A stretch of 64,000 bases of DNA from CAWAMD01 sp963783045 (GTDB taxonomy: Bacteria; Actinomycetota; Nitriliruptoria; Nitriliruptorales; Nitriliruptoraceae). Below the pieces are notes generated by a model that had not been told where the DNA came from, did not search any database, and saw only the letters and a list, made by a program, of their open reading frames with translations. The stretch spans positions 868,001-932,000 of the forward strand of contig CAWAMD010000005.1 in assembly GCA_963783045.1 (NCBI GenBank), read 5' to 3'. Position numbers and translations under genes: made by a program. Positions 8,993-16,877 of the stretch are shown one piece after another (position 1 is the first letter of the stretch; the number at the start of each line of letters is the position of its first letter).

Positions 8993-9083
8993 CCCGGCAG
9001 GGTGCCAGACAACGGTGGGGGCTGCATCGCCGGTGTGCGCCTGCGCTCCTACGCTCCGTGGCGCCCGACCGAGAGGAGCACGG

Positions 9084-10277
9084 GTGCCAGCAGACCTCGC
9101 CGCGCTCGAGCGGCACAGTGCCCACAACTACCACCCCCTCCCCGTGGTCGTCGCCGAGGCCGAGGGCGTCTGGGTCACCGACGTCGACGGGCGCCGCTAC
9201 CTCGACGCGCTCTCGGCCTACTCGGCGCTGAACTTCGGCCACCGCCACCCCCGGCTGGTCGCGGCGGCCAGACGCCAGCTCGATCGGGTGACGTTGACGA
9301 GCCGCGCCTTCCACCACGACCAGTTCGCGCCCTTCTGCGCCGAGCTGGCGGCGCTGGCCGACCTGGATGCCGTCCTGCCGATGAACACGGGGGCCGAGGC
9401 CGTCGAGACCGCGATCAAGGCGGCGCGACGGTGGGGGTACGGCGTCAAGGGCGTGCCGGACGACGCGGCCACGATCATCACCTTCGACGGGAACTTCCAC
9501 GGCCGGACCACCACGATCGTCGGGTTCTCGACCGACCCGTCGGCCCGCCAGGGATTCGGACCCTTCACACCCGGGTTCCGCACGGTCCCCTACGGGGACG
9601 CCGAGGCACTCGGCGACGCCATCGACGACACGACCGTGGCCGTGCTCGTCGAGCCGGTCCAGGGCGAGGCGGGCGTCGTCGTGCCGCCCGACGGCTACCT
9701 GTCCGCGATCCGCCGGCTCTGCGACGAGCACAACGTCCTCATGATCGCCGACGAGATCCAGTCGGGGCTCGGCCGGACCGGCGCCACCTTCGCCTGCGAC
9801 CACGAGCGCGTGACGCCGGACCTCCTGCTGCTCGGCAAGGCCCTCGGCGGTGGGATCCTCCCCGTCTCAGCGGTCGTGGGCCGTCAGGCCGTGATGGACG
9901 TCTTCACGCCGGGCAGCCACGGTTCGACCTTCGGCGGCAACCCGCTCGCGTGCGCCGTCGGTCGCGAGGTCATCGCGATGCTCGGTAGCGGCGAGATCCA
10001 GTCGCGGAGTCGCCGTCTCGGCGAGCGTCTGCACGCCGGTCTGGCCAGGCTGCCCGGCGACCACGTCGCGGCGGTACGCGGGCTCGGGCTGTGGGCCGGG
10101 GTCGTGCTCGCGGGCGGACGGCCGGCACGCGCGGTGTGCGAGGCGCTGCTCGAGCGCGGCGTGCTGGCGAAGGACACCCACGAGACGACGATCCGCCTCG
10201 CCCCGCCGCTGGTCATCACCGACGAGGAGGTCGACTGGCTCGTGGAGCAGCTCGCGGTCACCCTCGCCGCGTCCTAG
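9084..10277 (+). CDS. rocD: Ornithine--oxo-acid aminotransferase
   Basis: PLP-dependent class III aminotransferase of 397 residues that converts ornithine and 2-oxoglutarate to glutamate semialdehyde and glutamate. Family marks are LDALSAYSALNFGHRHPRL, MNTGAEAVETAIKAARRWGY, FHGRTTTIVGFSTDP, ADEIQSGLGRTG (cofactor Asp) and LLGKALGGGILP with the Schiff-base Lys. Length is that of RocD. Start GTG 9084 has AGAGGAG at 9072-9078; an upstream open frame to 8736 is a shadow of the divergent lipoprotein gene. Its last bases overlap the end of the convergent thiS/thiE gene by four bases. Confidence 0.9.
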   Translation: MPADLAALERHSAHNYHPLPVVVAEAEGVWVTDVDGRRYLDALSAYSALNFGHRHPRLVAAARRQLDRVTLTSRAFHHDQFAPFCAELAALADLDAVLPMNTGAEAVETAIKAARRWGYGVKGVPDDAATIITFDGNFHGRTTTIVGFSTDPSARQGFGPFTPGFRTVPYGDAEALGDAIDDTTVAVLVEPVQGEAGVVVPPDGYLSAIRRLCDEHNVLMIADEIQSGLGRTGATFACDHERVTPDLLLLGKALGGGILPVSAVVGRQAVMDVFTPGSHGSTFGGNPLACAVGREVIAMLGSGEIQSRSRRLGERLHAGLARLPGDHVAAVRGLGLWAGVVLAGGRPARAVCEALLERGVLAKDTHETTIRLAPPLVITDEEVDWLVEQLAVTLAAS

Positions 10278-11191
10278 TGGTCTGGTTCGGAGGGCAGCCC
10301 GGCGCGCAGGGCACGGACCGCGTCGGCCGGTGCCGGCGCCTGCGTCACCGCGCGCACGACCACGACCCGTCCCGCGCCGGCGTCCACGACGGCCGGCAGC
10401 GTCTGGTGGTCGATCCCGCCGATCGCGAACCACGGCCGGGTGAGGGTCGCGGCGGCGTGGCGGACCGGGTCGAGCCCGGTCGCGGGTCGCCCCGGCTTCG
10501 TCGGCGTGGCGTGCACGGGACCGATCGCGACGTAGTCGACGTCCTCGTCGGCGGCGGCGTCGAGCTGGTCGACCGAGTGCGTGGAGCGGCCGATGATCGC
10601 GTGGCGCCCGCACACCCGACGGGCGGCCTGTGGCGAGGTGTCGTCCTGACCGACGTGGACCCCGTCCGCGCCGGCGTCCACGGCGAGCTGCGGGTAGTCG
10701 TTCAGGATGAACAGCGCCCCGTGGGCGTCGGCGACGCGACGGAAGATCATGGCGGCGCGCAGCAGCTCGTCGTCGCTCGCCTCCTTGTCGCGGAGCTGGA
10801 TGATGTCCACGCCCGCTGAGCAGATCGTGTCGAGGAAGTCCTCGAGGTCTCCGCGCTCGCGCCGTGCGTCGGTGACGACGTACAGCCGCGAGGCCTCGAG
10901 CCGCCGCCGCCGCCGCGTCCCGATCGAGCCGACGCTCGGCGCCACGGACCGCTGCTCGTCGTCGCCGCGGGGGACACCGATGCGCTCACCGGCGCCGCCC
11001 GCGACGGCACGGACGACGATGAGCCGGTCTCCCTCGGCGAGCGGGGTGCCGGCGGCCTCGGACCGCGGCACCACCTCGCCGTTTCGTTCCACGACGACGT
11101 AGCGCGGATCCTGGTTCCGCGACGCCAGGAACTCACCGATCGTCTGCCCGTCGGGCACATCCACCGGCCGGTCGTTCGCCACGATCTTCAC
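10274..11191 (-). CDS. thiE: ThiS-ThiE fusion: sulfur carrier protein joined to thiamine-phosphate synthase
   Basis: 305 residues with two thiamine-pathway domains. Residues 1-66 are ThiS (VKIVANDRPVDVPDG, VVPRSEAAGTPLAEGDRL) ending in VAGG, the di-glycine that is adenylated and thiocarboxylated. Residues 67-99 are an Arg-rich linker. Residues ~100-305 are ThiE, joining HMP-PP and thiazole phosphate: RLYVVTDAR, GVDIIQLRDKEA, LFILNDYPQLAVDAGADGVHVGQDD, IGPVHATPTKPG, FAIGGID. The ThiS di-glycine is therefore internal, so cleavage would be needed, or the join is a sequence artefact. Start GTG 11191 has GAGGGGG upstream and follows the membrane gene by 10 bases, as the last gene of the riboswitch-led operon. 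Confidence 0.85.
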   Translation of the reverse strand: MKIVANDRPVDVPDGQTIGEFLASRNQDPRYVVVERNGEVVPRSEAAGTPLAEGDRLIVVRAVAGGAGERIGVPRGDDEQRSVAPSVGSIGTRRRRRLEASRLYVVTDARRERGDLEDFLDTICSAGVDIIQLRDKEASDDELLRAAMIFRRVADAHGALFILNDYPQLAVDAGADGVHVGQDDTSPQAARRVCGRHAIIGRSTHSVDQLDAAADEDVDYVAIGPVHATPTKPGRPATGLDPVRHAAATLTRPWFAIGGIDHQTLPAVVDAGAGRVVVVRAVTQAPAPADAVRALRAGLPSEPDH

Positions 11192-11201
11192 CCGGTCCCC
11201 C

Positions 11202-11537
11202 TCAGCGGTCAGGATCACGGTCGTCGTCGGCCGCGGACGGCCGGCGTCCGAGCTGGGGTGGGAGCATGCCCACGTCGCCGCCGGCGAGCCGGTGGCCCCG
11301 CTCCCCCGCACGGAGCATGCCGCGCAGCGCCGATCCGCCGACGAGCACGACCTCCGCCACGAACAGCGCACCGAGCGCCGCCCCGATCCAGGCGGCGAGC
11401 GCGCGCAGGGTCAGCGCACCGCCGGTCGCGCCGACGACGAGCCAGGCCAGGACGGCAGCCACCAGCAGCGTGGTGACCGTGAACCGCAGCCGACGGCCGA
11501 GCCGGTGCCAGTCGACGATCGGGGCCGGCGTGGTCAC
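11202..11537 (-). CDS. Small two-helix membrane protein within the thiamine operon
   Basis: 111 residues with two clear transmembrane segments (about residues 18-40 and 47-70) and a charged C-terminal tail rich in Arg and Asp. Its GTG start overlaps the thiH stop (GTGA), so it is translationally coupled, and thiS/thiE follows 10 bases on. No family is recognised. Position alone suggests a thiamine-related membrane role, for example in precursor movement; this is inference. Confidence 0.65.
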   Translation of the reverse strand: MTTPAPIVDWHRLGRRLRFTVTTLLVAAVLAWLVVGATGGALTLRALAAWIGAALGALFVAEVVLVGGSALRGMLRAGERGHRLAGGDVGMLPPQLGRRPSAADDDRDPDR

Positions 11538-12739
11538 AGCTGCTCCAGCCCGTCACCGGACAGCGCCGCCGACCAGTCCTTCCAGACGGGGTCGTAGCCG
11601 CGTGCCCGCAGCATCGTGGCGACCTCGGCGGGGCTGCGCTCGTCCGAGATGGAGAACTGCTCCTCGCTCTGGCCGCCGTCCTCGTACCCGCCCGGCTCGG
11701 TCGACGACCCTGCGCTCATCCGGGTGATGCCGAACGGGAGGATCCCGTCGCGCAGGCGCGGGTCCTCGCGGGTGGAGAGCACGAGTCCGAGGTCGTGGGC
11801 GAACAGCCGCATCGCGGCGACGAGCTGCACGAACGTGCGGTCGTCGAGGTCGCTGCGCGGCTGGTAGCCGGACGCCGACGGGCGGATGCGCGGGAACGAG
11901 ACGCTGACGCCGAGCTTCCAGTAGGTCCGCATGAGCCAGTCGGCGTGGGCGGCGACGGCCATCGCGTCCTCGCGCCAGTCGTCGTGCAGGCCGTAGAGCG
12001 CGCCGATGCCGACCCGCCGGACGCCGGCGCGGGCCGCCCGCTCGGGTGCGGTCAGCCGCGGCTCGTAGTGGCGCTTCATCCCGGCGACGTGGACCTGCCG
12101 GTACGTGTCGGGGTCGTAGGTCTCCTGGTAGACGACGACGCCTTCGCAGCCGGCGGCGACGAGCCGTTCGTACACCTCGGTGGACCAGACCTGCGTCTCG
12201 ATGCTGAGCGACGGGATGGCCGGGTGCAGCCGCTGGAGCACGAGCTCGAGGTAGGTGGGGCTCACGTGCTTCACGTGCTCGGCGGCGACGAGCAGGACGT
12301 GCCGGAAGCCCTGGCCGGTCAGGTGCGCCGCCTCGCGGTCGACCTCGGTCGGGGTCAGCGACCGGCGGCGAACGTCGAGGTTCATGGCGAACCCGCAGTA
12401 GGTGCAGGTCGAGGTGCAGTCGTTGGACAGGTAGAGGGGTGCGTACAGGTGGATGGTGCGCCCGAACCGCTGCTCGGTGATCTGCCGGGCGGCCTGTCCG
12501 AGCTCCTCGAGGCGGGCGCCGGCGGCCGGGGACAGCAGCGCAGCGAGGTCCTCGAGGGTGGCCCGGCCGTCGAGCGCCCGCCCGATCGCCGCGGACACGT
12601 CCCCGGCCGTGGCGGAGCGGGCGTGGTCGGCGAGCCCGGCGATCGGCACCCCGGGCAGGTGGTCGGCGAAGGTCGGGCCGCAGGGCGCGGTCGCCTCGGC
12701 GGTCAGCGCCCGGTTCGACGTGTCGCTGGCGGCCGTCAT
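11534..12739 (-). CDS. thiH: Tyrosine lyase ThiH (2-iminoacetate synthase, radical SAM)
   Basis: 401-residue radical SAM enzyme that cleaves tyrosine to dehydroglycine for thiazole formation. It has the cluster motif CTSTCTYCGF (CxxxCxxC), followed by LLVAAEHVKHVSPTYLE, VVVYQETYDPDTYRQVH, RVGIGALYGLHDDWREDA and SVSFPRIRPSASGY, all typical of ThiH. The C-terminus has MSAGSSTEPGGYED. It overlaps thiG by four bases (ATGA) and the small membrane gene by four bases. Many aerobic actinobacteria use the glycine oxidase ThiO instead, so an oxygen-sensitive ThiH is notable. Confidence 0.93.
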   Translation of the reverse strand: MTAASDTSNRALTAEATAPCGPTFADHLPGVPIAGLADHARSATAGDVSAAIGRALDGRATLEDLAALLSPAAGARLEELGQAARQITEQRFGRTIHLYAPLYLSNDCTSTCTYCGFAMNLDVRRRSLTPTEVDREAAHLTGQGFRHVLLVAAEHVKHVSPTYLELVLQRLHPAIPSLSIETQVWSTEVYERLVAAGCEGVVVYQETYDPDTYRQVHVAGMKRHYEPRLTAPERAARAGVRRVGIGALYGLHDDWREDAMAVAAHADWLMRTYWKLGVSVSFPRIRPSASGYQPRSDLDDRTFVQLVAAMRLFAHDLGLVLSTREDPRLRDGILPFGITRMSAGSSTEPGGYEDGGQSEEQFSISDERSPAEVATMLRARGYDPVWKDWSAALSGDGLEQL

Positions 12740-13596
12740 GCCGGGTCCTGTCCGCCGAGCTCCTCGAGGAAGCCGGTCATCGGGCTCGACGCCTCGGCCT
12801 CGGTGCGGGCGGCCGCCTGCCCGGCCAGCCGGGCGGCGCGGCCGGCCGCGGTGCCGAGCGCGAAGGCACGGGCCATCGCGACCGGGTCACGGGCGACGGC
12901 GATGGCGGTGTTCACGAGGACCGCGTCGGCGCCGAGCTCCATCGCCTCGGCCGCGTGGGACGGCGCGCCCAGCCCGGCGTCGACGACGACCGGTACCCGT
13001 GCCTGCTCCACGATGAGCCGGACCGCGTCACGGGTGCGCACGCCCTGGTTCGAGCCGATCCAGGAGCCGAGTGGCATCACGGTCGCGCAGCCCGCCTCCT
13101 CGAGATGCTTGGCGAGGACCGGGTCGGCCGGCATGTAGGGCAGCACGGTGAACCCGTCGGCGACGAGGCGCTCGGCGGCCCGCAGGGTCTCGACCGGGTC
13201 GGGCAGCAGGTAGCGCGGGTCGGGGGTCACCTCCAGCTTCACCCAGGCGGGCATCCCGGCGGCGCGGGCGAGGCGGGCGAGGCGGATGGCCTCGTCGGCG
13301 TCCTGGGCGCCCGAGGTGTTGGGCAGCAGCAGGTACCGGTCGCCGTCGATGTAGTCGAGGATGTGGTCCTCACCGGACGCGTCGAGGTCCACGCGGCGGA
13401 GCGCGACGGTCACGATCTCGGCGCCGGCGGCGGCCAGCGCCTCGCGCATGACCGCGTGCGACGGGAACTTGCCGGTGCCGACGAGCAGTCGGGAGGAGAA
13501 GGTCTCGTCGGCGATCCGCAGCGGGTCGTCGCCCGAGACGGCGACGGCGCGCGGGCCCGCGTCCAGCGATCCGGTGGCGGTGGTAGCGGTCGTCAC
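12736..13596 (-). CDS. thiG: Thiazole synthase ThiG
   Basis: TIM-barrel thiazole synthase of about 286 residues that builds the thiazole phosphate ring from DXP, dehydroglycine and ThiS thiocarboxylate. Seen are SSRLLVGTGKFPS, the DYIDGDRYLLLPNTSGAQ segment, VKLEVTPDPRYLLPDP, LPYMPADPVLAKHLEEAGCATVMPLGSWIGS, VVDAGLGAPSHAAEAMELGADAVLVNTAIA. GTG 13596 is preferred as start because GGGAG sits 7-11 bases ahead; GTG 13614 is also open, but the first 30 residues are low-complexity either way. It is the first gene of the riboswitch operon thiG-thiH-membrane protein-thiS/thiE. Confidence 0.92.
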   Translation of the reverse strand: MTTATTATGSLDAGPRAVAVSGDDPLRIADETFSSRLLVGTGKFPSHAVMREALAAAGAEIVTVALRRVDLDASGEDHILDYIDGDRYLLLPNTSGAQDADEAIRLARLARAAGMPAWVKLEVTPDPRYLLPDPVETLRAAERLVADGFTVLPYMPADPVLAKHLEEAGCATVMPLGSWIGSNQGVRTRDAVRLIVEQARVPVVVDAGLGAPSHAAEAMELGADAVLVNTAIAVARDPVAMARAFALGTAAGRAARLAGQAAARTEAEASSPMTGFLEELGGQDPA

Positions 13597-13624
13597 GGCG
13601 GTGCTCCCTGTCACCGACGCGAGG

Positions 13625-13724
13625 ACCGAGCTCCCTCCGCTGGCATGATCCAGGTCAGGTCGCTGCGGGTCGCCAGCACGCCAGCTGGCCTCTCAGCCCG
13701 GTCTCTCCGGGCTCCCCGGTCGGT
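13625..13724 (-). promoter_or_regulatory. TPP (THI-box) riboswitch upstream of thiG
   Basis: Read on the minus strand, this stretch carries the conserved TPP-riboswitch blocks in order: GGGGAGCC, GGGCTGAGAG, a GACCC block, then GACCTGACCTGGATCATGCC and CAGCGGAGGGA. The ends ACCGA (5') and TCGGT (3') can pair as P1. It ends about 28 bases before the chosen thiG start, so it probably acts by hiding the ribosome site or by early termination when thiamine diphosphate is plentiful. Confidence 0.93.
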
Positions 13725-13781
13725 GCGCGACGATGGTAGGACCCTGCGGCGACGACCGCCATCGGTCCGCGCCGCACGTGG

Positions 13782-14141
13782 CTACAGGTCGGGGTCGCCG
13801 AGGTCGAGGCGCAACGTCGCCAGAACCCGCGAGATCTCCGCCTTCACCGCACCGGCATCGGCCGGAAGACGGCTGTCGGCCCGGGGGTAGAGCTCCTGGA
13901 ACGTGGTCTCGCCGGCGCCGAGCTGCCACCCGCGGGCGAGCAGGTACTCGCCGAGCGTGACCGACCAGCTGACGAGGACGTGGTCGCCGAAGTCGTGCAC
14001 CGTGAAGGTGAGGTAGCGGTTGAAGGCCAGCGTCCACATGCTGCCGCCCCGCCGCGAGGCGCCCTGGTGGACGAAGCCGAGTGCCGCCAGGGAGTCGACG
14101 AAATCGTCGCGCATCGGGTCGACGAGATCGTCGTCGGCCAC
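13782..14141 (-). CDS. Conserved hypothetical protein, 119 residues
   Basis: Small soluble protein with no signal peptide or membrane helix. It reads like a compact alpha/beta fold: an N-terminal helix (DPMRDDFVDSLAALGFVHQG), a run of strands (MWTLAFNRYLTFTVHDFGDHVLVSWSVTLGEYLL), and a C-terminal helix. Start GTG 14141 has AAGGAG upstream; the longer open frame to 14375 overlaps the divergent lipoprotein gene and is rejected. It lies upstream of the thiamine riboswitch but has its own start region. I do not recognise the family. Confidence 0.6.
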   Translation of the reverse strand: MADDDLVDPMRDDFVDSLAALGFVHQGASRRGGSMWTLAFNRYLTFTVHDFGDHVLVSWSVTLGEYLLARGWQLGAGETTFQELYPRADSRLPADAGAVKAEISRVLATLRLDLGDPDL

Positions 14142-14256
14142 CGTCGTCTCCTTCCGCCCCGCCGCGTGCGCCGCAGCCTGTCGCAGCGGGCCACGACACG
14201 CAACCGGCGGCGCCCGGAGTTGCACGATCGGGGTCGAGGCGCGACGCTGCACGCCC

Positions 14257-14709
14257 ATGCGACGGATCCTGCTCCTGCTCCTCGCCGTGGTCGTGGCCAC
14301 GGCCGCGTGCTCGTCCGGCGGATCTGCCGATGTCGACGCGCTGCGCTCGCAGCTCGAGAAGCAGACGACGACCACCCAGCAGCTCGCCGACCGGGTCGAC
14401 GAGCTCGAGGCGCTGCTGCGTCCGCAGGCGGACGGCCCGGACGCGCTGGCGACGCTCGACGACCGGCTCGGTCAGCTGCAGGGCGCGGTCGACGCGGCCG
14501 GGACGCAGCTCGACGACGCGCTGGCCGCCGAGCAGTCCGCCCGCGAGGACGCCGACCAGGCCGCGACGAGCAAGCGGGCGGCGATCGAGGGCAGCGTCAC
14601 GAAGCTCCAGTCGACCCTGAAGGAGCTCACCGACCAGCTCCAGCTGCTGCGCGAGGACCTCAACTCGTTGAAGGCCCAGTTCCGCGACCACGTCTCGAAC
14701 CACTCGTAG
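14257..14709 (+). CDS. Putative coiled-coil lipoprotein
   Basis: 150 residues. MRRILLLLLAVVVATAAC is a signal peptide with a possible lipobox (TAAC) followed by SSGGS. The mature protein is almost wholly predicted coiled coil: repeated Leu/Ala heptads with Gln, Glu and Asp (for example DALRSQLEK, QQLADRVDELEALL, TLDDRLGQLQGAVDAAG, LKELTDQLQLLREDLNSL). No enzymatic motif. A surface-anchored spacer or envelope stress protein is possible but unproven. It sits 94 bases upstream of the PknB-type kinase on the same strand. Confidence 0.7.
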   Translation: MRRILLLLLAVVVATAACSSGGSADVDALRSQLEKQTTTTQQLADRVDELEALLRPQADGPDALATLDDRLGQLQGAVDAAGTQLDDALAAEQSAREDADQAATSKRAAIEGSVTKLQSTLKELTDQLQLLREDLNSLKAQFRDHVSNHS

Positions 14710-14803
14710 GCCGGGGAACACCACGGGCCGCACGGCCGTTTGCTGTGCGACCCGGGGGTCCACCTCCTCGGATTTCCCCATCGCTGCCGTACCATGAGGC
14801 GCC

Positions 14804-16810
14804 GTGCCTGACACCTCATCGCCGCCGTCCACCCCTGCGACCGTCGGGGGTCGCTACCGCGTGCTCGACGAGCTCGGCCGGGGCGGGATGGCCACCGTGT
14901 ACCGGGCCCGGGACGAGGTCCTGGAGCGCGACGTGGCCCTGAAGGTGCTGCATTCGCACCTGGCCACCGACCCGACCTTCCTCGAGCGGTTCCGGCGCGA
15001 GGCGCGTGCGGCGGCGGCCCTCTCGCATCCTCACGTCGTCTCGATCTTCGACTGGGGCGAGAGCGAGGAGGGCTCGTACCTCGTGCTCGAGCTCGTCGAC
15101 GGTCCGAGCCTGCGCGACGTGCTCCGGCTGCGTGGCCGGGTCACCCCGCGGGAGGCGCTGGCGCTGCTCGGCCCGGCCGCTGCCGGGCTCGGTGCGGCGC
15201 ATGCCGCCGGCCTCGTGCACCGGGACGTGAAGCCGGAGAACATCCTGCTCGGCCACGACGGCACGGTGAAGGTCACCGACTTCGGCCTGGCGCGTGCGGC
15301 GGCGGCCTCCACCCAGACCTTCGGCGCGGACGTGCTCGTCGGCTCCCCGCACTACCTGTCCCCCGAGGCGGTACGCAACGAGCCGCTCGGTCCCGCTGCC
15401 AACGTCTACGGGCTCGGCATCGTGCTCTACGAGTGCCTGGTCGGGCGCCCGCCCTTCGAGGCCGAGTCTCCGCTGGCGACGGCGCTGCAGCACACCCACC
15501 AGGAGGTGCCGGCGCCCTCGGCGGCGATGCCGGGGATCTCGTCGCAGCTGGATGCGCTGGTCCGGCGCGCCACGGCCGTGGATCCCGCCAGCCGGCACGA
15601 GGACGCCGGCGCGTTCGCCGCCGCGTTCCGCCGTGCCGTTCCCGAGGGTCCGGCGCAGGTCGATCTGCGCGACGGGAAGCGCAACACCGTCGTGTTGCCG
15701 CTGGGCGCGACCGACACCATGGTGAGCGCTGGTCAGCAACCTCCCGCGCCGCCGCCGCCGGTCACGGAGGGCACCCGTCGACAGCGACGGGCGGCTCGCA
15801 AGGCCGAGGGGAGGCGGCCCAGGCCGAGGCGGCGAGTGCCGCCGCCATCGCGCCCGCAACCGCCGCCGTCAGATCCTGAAGCAACCGACGCCGCCGCCAC
15901 CGACGCGGCGGCGCGACGACGCCGCCGGTGGCTGCTGTGGCTGACCCTGGGTCTGCTGCTCGTCGCGGGCGGCGCCTACGCCACCTGGGACCTGGCCATC
16001 GCACCCGTGACGGCCGTGCCGAACGTCGTGGGCCAACCCGAGGCCGCAGCCCGAGGCACCCTCGAGTCGGACGGGTTCACGGTCACGATCGCGGACGCGC
16101 ACCCGAACAGCCTCGAGGTCCCGGCGGGCCGCGTGCTGGCCCAGGATCCCGCGGAGCAGGCCCGGCGCGGCGGCACGATCCTGTTGACGATCTCGGCCGG
16201 CCCGAAGGAGGTCGCGGTCCCGACGGTCGCCGGCATGGATCGGGACAAGGCGCTCGCGACCCTCGATGATGCGAAGCTCGAGCCCACCGCCGTCGAGACC
16301 TACGACGACCGGGTGCCCGCCGGCAAGGTCGTCGGCACGGATCCCCCGGCCGGCCAGACCGTCCACCAGGGCGACGCGGTGACGGTGACGGTCAGCAAGG
16401 GGCCGGCCCCCGTCGAGGTGCCCAAAGTGGCCGGATCGAAGCGGGACGAGGCCATCGCACGGCTCGAGCAGCTCGGGCTGAAGCCGGTCGTGGTCGACGA
16501 GGTCTACGACGACCGCGTGCCGCCCGATGTCGTGATCTCGACCTCACCGGACCAGGGCGAGGTGCTGCACCACGGCGACCGCGTGGAGCTGGTCGTGTCG
16601 CGGGGGCCGAAGCCCTTCGCGATGCCGGACGTGGGCGGCAAATCCGAGAAGGACGCCCGGGCCATGCTCGAGAAGCTCGGGCTGAAGGTGAAGGTCGAGC
16701 ACGTGAACACGATCTTCTTCTTCCGACGTGGCAAGGTCGACTCGCAGGACCCGCCGCCGGGCACGCAGGTCAAGCGGGGGGACACGGTCCGGCTCTACGT
16801 CTGGAAGTAG
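14804..16810 (+). CDS. pknB: PASTA-domain Ser/Thr protein kinase (PknB/StkP type)
   Basis: 668-residue transmembrane receptor kinase. The kinase domain (about 17-275) has GRGGMATVY, Lys47 in VALKVL, HRDVKPEN with Asp141 and DFG at 159-161. In the later subdomain the usual Asp of DVYSLG is Asn (NVYGLG). A Pro/Arg-rich juxtamembrane stretch leads to one helix (about 376-394), then four extracellular PASTA units (about 402-668), which in this family sense peptidoglycan fragments or lipid II. A TACCAT -10-like hexamer at 14790-14795 lies eight bases before GTG 14804, so the mRNA may be leaderless. No FtsW, PBP or phosphatase gene adjoins it, unlike the canonical pknB operon, so it may be a paralogue. 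Confidence 0.9.
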   Translation: MPDTSSPPSTPATVGGRYRVLDELGRGGMATVYRARDEVLERDVALKVLHSHLATDPTFLERFRREARAAAALSHPHVVSIFDWGESEEGSYLVLELVDGPSLRDVLRLRGRVTPREALALLGPAAAGLGAAHAAGLVHRDVKPENILLGHDGTVKVTDFGLARAAAASTQTFGADVLVGSPHYLSPEAVRNEPLGPAANVYGLGIVLYECLVGRPPFEAESPLATALQHTHQEVPAPSAAMPGISSQLDALVRRATAVDPASRHEDAGAFAAAFRRAVPEGPAQVDLRDGKRNTVVLPLGATDTMVSAGQQPPAPPPPVTEGTRRQRRAARKAEGRRPRPRRRVPPPSRPQPPPSDPEATDAAATDAAARRRRRWLLWLTLGLLLVAGGAYATWDLAIAPVTAVPNVVGQPEAAARGTLESDGFTVTIADAHPNSLEVPAGRVLAQDPAEQARRGGTILLTISAGPKEVAVPTVAGMDRDKALATLDDAKLEPTAVETYDDRVPAGKVVGTDPPAGQTVHQGDAVTVTVSKGPAPVEVPKVAGSKRDEAIARLEQLGLKPVVVDEVYDDRVPPDVVISTSPDQGEVLHHGDRVELVVSRGPKPFAMPDVGGKSEKDARAMLEKLGLKVKVEHVNTIFFFRRGKVDSQDPPPGTQVKRGDTVRLYVWK

Positions 16811-16877
16811 TGGCCGGGGGCAGACCACGAGCGCTCACGGCGGCGGCGCGGGACCACCTGCCCGTTCGGCCTGCCGG

